Shown here: positions 1-2,814 of the stretch, piece after piece
Layout of the letters: the number at the start of each line of letters is the position of its first letter
Position numbering within the stretch: the first letter of the stretch is position 1
NCBI GenBank assembly: GCA_017547265.1
Contig: JAFYQC010000332.1
Coordinates: 1-5,271 of the forward strand
Source of the DNA: Kiritimatiellia bacterium
GTDB lineage: Bacteria; Verrucomicrobiota; Kiritimatiellia; RFP12; UBA1067
DNA: 5,271 bases
Direction of reading: 5' to 3'
The notes under the pieces: model-generated
Told to the model about the DNA's origin: nothing
The model's database searches: none
Seen by the model: the letters and a program-made list of their open reading frames with translations, nothing else
Made by a program: the position numbers and the translations under genes

Positions 1-10
1 AGCGACTTTC

Positions 11-60
11 GTGGGGTCTGTCCCCGCGTCCACCGCGGGCATCTGCGGGCATATGCAGGG
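11..60. repeat. GC-rich hairpin and decamer repeat at window edge
   Basis: Bases 11-16 can pair with 22-27 (GTGGGG against CCCCGC, one G-T wobble) around a five-base loop. Just downstream GCGGGCAT occurs at 35-42 and again at 45-52, a 10-bp period, followed by a decayed GCAGGG. All three forward frames are open from the window edge through this stretch, so the tail of an upstream gene cannot be excluded, but none looks like a recognisable protein. It could be an extragenic palindromic element or the terminator region of a preceding gene. There is no T-run after the stem, so I do not call a terminator. Confidence 0.3.
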
Positions 61-132
61 GAAGGGGCGAGTGGAAATGGGGAGTGGGGTCGCATGTATG
101 GGTAGTGAAGAGGCGGTAAAAATAGTTGAAGA

Positions 133-150
133 AACTGGTTAAAACCAGTT
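133..150. promoter_or_regulatory. Palindromic operator, copy 1 (upstream of esterase)
   Basis: AACTGGTTAAAACCAGTT is a perfect inverted repeat: 8-bp arms at 133-140 and 143-150 with an AA spacer. It recurs at 2612-2629 with one base changed. Its last bases form the start of the likely -35 element, so a bound protein should block RNA polymerase, which favours a repressor. The GGT...ACC arms are compatible with GntR/FadR-type half sites, but LacI-type and other winged-helix regulators also use such palindromes. The regulator is not encoded in the window. Confidence 0.75.
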
Positions 151-179
151 GCTTGCAAGCGTTGTGATTGTGCTATAAT
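149..179 (+). promoter_or_regulatory. Extended -10 sigma-70-type promoter of the esterase gene
   Basis: A consensus TATAAT lies at 174-179, preceded by TGC at 171-173, which gives the extended -10 pattern TGnTATAAT. The -35 is poor: TTGCTT at 149-154 with a 19-bp spacer, or TTGCAA at 153-158 with 15 bp. Transcription should start about seven bases after the -10, at or next to the ATG at 186, so the message would be leaderless. The operator at 133-150 overlaps the -35 region. Confidence 0.7.
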
Positions 180-185
180 TCCGCT

Positions 186-1058
186 ATGAAAATATGGAAA
201 TATAGAAATGTGAAGGTGCTGGCGGCATTGGGTATTTTCATGCTTGCATACTCGTCCTTCGCCTTGTCCTCTGAAGTTTCAGTGAAGGAGGAAGCTTTAG
301 CGAAGGAGGATTCTGCCGAGCCAGGAGTGCCACACCTCTACATGGCGGGCGATTCGATAATGGCGGATTACACGCCCGATTGGTTTCCGCAGTACGGCTG
401 GGGACAGGCGTTGAAAGCGTTCATGAAAAACCCATCGCACTTGCACAACTTCGCGCGGAGCGGATGGAGCGCACGACGCTTCCGCGAGTCGGGACGGTGG
501 GAGGACTGCATCGCCTCGAAGTTGAATGCGGACGACTGGGTGATAGTCTCGTTCGGGCACAACGACATGAACCGTCGGCGGAACAAGCTGCCGAAAAACG
601 ACTACTCCACGCCAGAGGAATACAAGGCGTTTCTCAGGGGCTTTGCTTCTGACGTGCGGGCAAAGGGCGCCAATATCGCCTTTGCGACCTCGATTGCCCA
701 TTCCAGCGGATTCAGCGAGACGAACGGCGTGATGCGCGTTGATGGTGGCGCGACGGGGCTTGGAACATACGTTGCGGCGATGCGCGAGGTGGCGGCGGAA
801 GTAGGTGCGCCGCTTCTCGATCTCAACCGCTACGCCGAGGAGAACTTGCCGAAGATGGGGCTTGATGCAGCGAAGTCGCTCTATATGGTAATCAAGCCAG
901 GTGAATATCCAAACTACCCAGAGGGAAAGAACGACCCCGCGCACATCCGTGAGAAAGGTGCGGTCTTCTACGCAAAGGCGGCGGTGGAAATGGCGTGGGA
1001 ACAAAGTTTGCCGCTCGCAAAATTATGGAAAGAGGATGAGATTTTGACTCGCTTGTGA
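186..1058 (+). CDS. Secreted SGNH hydrolase, CE12 / rhamnogalacturonan acetylesterase-like
   Basis: Predicted to remove O-acetyl groups from plant cell-wall polysaccharide such as rhamnogalacturonan, outside the cytoplasm. Counting from ATG 186 (290 aa), residues 1-26 form a signal peptide: basic start KIWKYRNVK, hydrophobic core, then SSFA. The SGNH blocks are clear: GDS at 55-57 with nucleophile Ser57; Gly93 in the block around NFARSGWS; GHND at 124-127 with Asn126; and DPAH at 250-253, giving catalytic Asp250 and His253. The order and the GWGQ (71-74) and FGHND context fit the CE12 family (RhgT/YesT relatives), and the length is typical. A TTG at 168 opens the same frame 18 bases earlier but lies just ahead of the -10 box and would not be transcribed, so ATG 186 is preferred. 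There is no Shine-Dalgarno, as expected for a leaderless gene. Family assignment is strong; the exact acetylated substrate is inferred. It shares an operator module with the large exoprotein gene further downstream. Confidence 0.88.
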   Translation: MKIWKYRNVKVLAALGIFMLAYSSFALSSEVSVKEEALAKEDSAEPGVPHLYMAGDSIMADYTPDWFPQYGWGQALKAFMKNPSHLHNFARSGWSARRFRESGRWEDCIASKLNADDWVIVSFGHNDMNRRRNKLPKNDYSTPEEYKAFLRGFASDVRAKGANIAFATSIAHSSGFSETNGVMRVDGGATGLGTYVAAMREVAAEVGAPLLDLNRYAEENLPKMGLDAAKSLYMVIKPGEYPNYPEGKNDPAHIREKGAVFYAKAAVEMAWEQSLPLAKLWKEDEILTRL

Positions 1059-1063
1059 TTGCC

Positions 1064-1122
1064 AATTCACCGAACGAAACCGCGCTAATTCACCGAACGG
1101 AATTGTGTCAATTCACCGAACG
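1064..1122. repeat. Three iteron-like direct repeats, 23-bp period
   Basis: The 13-bp core AATTCACCGAACG is present three times without mismatch, at 1064-1076, 1087-1099 and 1110-1122, so starts are exactly 23 bases apart. Each copy is preceded by G-Y-Y (GCC, GCT, GTC), giving a 16-bp consensus. The intervening bases are not conserved, so the core is kept and the spacing fixed. The period of about two helical turns puts the sites on nearly the same face of the DNA, the pattern expected for cooperative protein binding. The array begins six bases after the esterase stop codon and ends 125 bp before the -35 of the ATPase gene. What binds is unknown. Confidence 0.85.
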
Positions 1123-1246
1123 CTCAAAGACTTTTAATGAACTCTAGGGATTGTTGATGTGTCGCGGTAGATGCAAATCGAGAAATAGTATGAAGGCGCG
1201 TTAACGGGATATGTAGTGCAGTTTTATCATTTTTTACCCCCTTAAC

Positions 1247-1276
1247 TTGACGGAGGGCGACACTGTTTGATACAAT
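1247..1276 (+). promoter_or_regulatory. Sigma-70-type promoter of the ATPase gene
   Basis: TTGACG at 1247-1252 (five of six consensus bases) and TACAAT at 1271-1276 (five of six) are separated by 18 bp, with TG at 1268-1269 making an extended -10. Only nine bases separate the -10 from the ATG at 1286, so transcription should begin zero to three bases before the start codon. The palindromic operator seen at the other two promoters is absent here. Confidence 0.72.
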
Positions 1277-1285
1277 ATTGCCAAC

Positions 1286-2521
1286 ATGAACATCTATAGG
1301 CGAGAAAACTATCTTCGTAAGATTCGAGGGTTTTACCACGATACAGATCTAATAAAGGTCATTACTGGGGTTAGGCGATGTGGTAAGTCGTGCTTAATGG
1401 AATCTATCGCCCATGAGTTGCGTGAAAGTGGGATTGACGACAATCACGTAGTCTATCTGGATTTGGATTCGCGTAAATACCGTAAGATAAAGACCGCCGA
1501 CCAGTTGGAGAAGCTGATTGACGGACTTACCCCCGAAAATGGAAAAACATACCTCTTCATCGACGAGGTGCAGAATGTGACCGACTTTGAAGAGGTAATT
1601 AATGCGTTTCGAGGGGAAGGGCGCCACTCTATATTTATTACCGGATCTAACTCCTATCTGCTTAGCGGAGAACTAGTCACAAAGCTGACTGGTCGCTATG
1701 TCGAGTTCGAGATGTTTCCGCTGACCTTTGACGAGTATCTCGGCATGAAGGAGTTTCTTGGCAAGGCCATATCCCAGGACATTGTCGGTGAGTTCGACCA
1801 GTATCTCAGGCAAGGAGGTTTTCCAAAAGCCCTGCAATACGACAATCCAGAAGATCGCAGAACCTATATTGCCAGCGTTATTGCCGAGATCTTTCAGAAG
1901 GACATTAAAAAGAGAATCAAGATACGCAATGTCGCAGCCTTTCAAAGTGTCCAAACTTACCTAATCAACAATTTTGGTGCGACGACGAGCCTGTCCAATC
2001 TGCTCGAGGATATTGGTAAAGTTGGCATCCACGTCAAGCGTGAGACGCTCAATCGATACATTGCCATTCTCAAAGACGCAAAAATCCTATGTGAATGCAA
2101 CCGTTTTGACTTAAAGTCCAGACGTTCCATCGGTGGCGAGCAGAAATTCTATCTATCTGATCTTGGCATTTACTTCGCAACCAACACAGACAACAGAATC
2201 AACTACGGTCCGGCCCTTGAGAACATCGTCTACGTATATGCCCGTGTCCATGGCTATTCTGTGAGTATCGGTCGAATAGGGTCGCTTGAATGCGATTTCA
2301 TCTTCCGGCAAGGCGATGCAGACTATGCCTATGCCCAAGTCGCAATGACTATCGCGACTGCCAAAGAGACCGAAGACAGGGAGTATGCGCCATTGGAGAA
2401 GATACGCGACAACTATCCTAAGTTCATCTTGACTCGTAGCGACCTCATTCAAAAACGTAACGGCATCATACACGAGAATCTGCCCGATTTTATGAAGCGG
2501 AATCGTGAATTCACAGCATAA
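1286..2521 (+). CDS. AAA_14 / DUF4143 family P-loop ATPase
   Basis: A 411-aa cytoplasmic P-loop ATPase with a C-terminal DUF4143 domain; the family is widespread and patchy in bacteria and archaea and its role is not established. Visible motifs: Walker A GVRRCGKS at 28-35; Walker B YLFIDE at 89-94; a sensor-1-like ITGSNS at 118-123; LTGRY at 134-138, whose Arg137 is a candidate catalytic or sensor arginine; the family signature GGFP at 177-180; a winged-helix-like stretch around 216-275; and a C-terminal nuclease-fold-like region (about 309-385) with LEN at 311-313, ECDFIF at 335-340, YAQV at 349-352 and DNYPK at 375-379. The length is normal and the gene looks intact. ATG 1286 is chosen because the promoter ends just upstream; no Shine-Dalgarno is visible. 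Base composition is lower in GC than its neighbours (26 of 60 in 1321-1380 and 22 of 60 in 1861-1920, against 39 of 60 in 481-540 and 44 of 60 in 3661-3720), which suggests horizontal acquisition. Confidence 0.9.
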   Translation: MNIYRRENYLRKIRGFYHDTDLIKVITGVRRCGKSCLMESIAHELRESGIDDNHVVYLDLDSRKYRKIKTADQLEKLIDGLTPENGKTYLFIDEVQNVTDFEEVINAFRGEGRHSIFITGSNSYLLSGELVTKLTGRYVEFEMFPLTFDEYLGMKEFLGKAISQDIVGEFDQYLRQGGFPKALQYDNPEDRRTYIASVIAEIFQKDIKKRIKIRNVAAFQSVQTYLINNFGATTSLSNLLEDIGKVGIHVKRETLNRYIAILKDAKILCECNRFDLKSRRSIGGEQKFYLSDLGIYFATNTDNRINYGPALENIVYVYARVHGYSVSIGRIGSLECDFIFRQGDADYAYAQVAMTIATAKETEDREYAPLEKIRDNYPKFILTRSDLIQKRNGIIHENLPDFMKRNREFTA

Positions 2522-2527
2522 ATAAAT

Positions 2528-2555
2528 GGGGGTGCGTGTTGCTCCCTACCCCCTT
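2528..2555 (+). terminator. Weak hairpin after the ATPase gene, possible terminator
   Basis: GGGGGT at 2528-2533 can pair with ACCCCC at 2548-2553 around a 14-base loop, seven bases after the stop codon. Only two T residues follow, so intrinsic termination would be weak. The next bases contain a short palindrome, CTTGCGCAAG. This is the only candidate between the ATPase stop and the next promoter. Confidence 0.25.
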
Positions 2556-2593
2556 GCCGCGCGCTTGCGCAAGTCGGGTCGAAAAGCCCCCCC

Positions 2594-2613
2594 AAAAAAA
2601 ATTTTTAAAAAAA
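2594..2613. promoter_or_regulatory. A/T tract upstream of exoprotein promoter (UP-element candidate)
   Basis: A run of eight A, five T and seven A ends inside the left arm of the second operator, about 15-35 bases upstream of the -35 region. Phased A and T tracts here could act as an UP element for the RNA polymerase alpha subunit or bend the DNA. The esterase promoter has no tract of this size. Confidence 0.35.
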
Positions 2614-2629
2614 CTAGTTAAAACCAGTT
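2612..2629. promoter_or_regulatory. Palindromic operator, copy 2 (upstream of exoprotein)
   Basis: AACTAGTTAAAACCAGTT matches copy 1 at 17 of 18 positions; the single change (G to A in the left arm) breaks one pair of the palindrome. The distance from the end of the right arm to the -10 hexamer is 23 intervening bases in both copies. Conserved sequence plus identical placement implies a real regulatory site used by the same protein at both promoters. Confidence 0.75.
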
Positions 2630-2658
2630 GTTTACCTTCGGGGAATTTCTGATATAAT
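2628..2658 (+). promoter_or_regulatory. Extended -10 promoter of the exoprotein gene
   Basis: TATAAT at 2653-2658 is preceded by TGA at 2650-2652 (extended -10). A TTGTTT at 2628-2633 lies 19 bp upstream, the same geometry as the esterase promoter; TTTACC at 2631-2636 with a 16-bp spacer is an alternative -35. The -10 sits inside a 5-bp inverted repeat, CTGAT and ATCAG (2649-2661). Transcription is expected to start near 2665. Confidence 0.68.
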
Positions 2659-2664
2659 CAGCGG

Positions 2665-2814
2665 TGTGACGAGAGTGTGTCAATTGAGCGCTGAGTCAGT
2701 AGGCGCGGTTTTGATATGCTCGAGGCACATAAAAACACGGCGAGACAAAGTATTTCAAGCGGAGACAAAGCAGTGAAAACTGAACATTACACAACAAGCG
2801 ACAAGGAGAAATCC
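2665..2814 (+). other. Long 5' leader of the exoprotein mRNA
   Basis: About 150 bases separate the predicted transcription start from TTG 2815. The leader contains an exact 9-bp direct repeat, GAGACAAAG, at 2742-2750 and 2762-2770, and a small stem (2688-2692 with 2702-2706) followed by GGTTTT that could be a weak attenuator. I recognise no riboswitch class. The reading frame of the exoprotein is open here back to a TGA at 2692-2694, so part of this stretch could be coding if ATG 2716 or GTG 2773 is used. Confidence 0.4.
2803..2808 (+). promoter_or_regulatory. Shine-Dalgarno that decides the TTG start at 2815
   Basis: AAGGAG lies six bases before TTG 2815, an optimal match and spacing. The in-frame alternatives are weaker: GTG 2773 has GGAG at 2761-2764, and ATG 2716 has no purine-rich match. 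The TTG start also gives a compact conventional signal peptide. Confidence 0.65.

Noticed and set aside
168..185. TTG 168 as start of the esterase
   Set aside because: The codon lies immediately upstream of the TATAAT at 174-179, ahead of the expected transcription start, and adds residues before an already complete signal peptide.
297..1004. Reverse-strand open frame (235 codons) opposite the esterase
   Set aside because: Composition is unnatural (many Arg, His, Val) with no motif, and the forward strand encodes all SGNH blocks.
1064..1122. CRISPR array
   Set aside because: The conserved unit is only 13-16 bp with 7-10-bp spacers and three copies. No cas gene is present and CRISPR repeats are much longer.
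1124..1246. Small gene in the gap between the repeats and the ATPase promoter
   Set aside because: A short reverse frame (from 1339 down to 1124) exists, but it overlaps the ATPase start and promoter and has no start signal or recognisable sequence. I see nothing else in this stretch.
2594..2613. T-run of a minus-strand intrinsic terminator
   Set aside because: No gene on the minus strand would need it and no proper stem precedes it. An UP-element or curvature role fits its place next to the promoter better.
2688..2712. Attenuator-type terminator in the exoprotein leader
   Set aside because: The stem has only four GC pairs and one wobble, and the following GGTTTT is too short; kept only as a remark on the leader.
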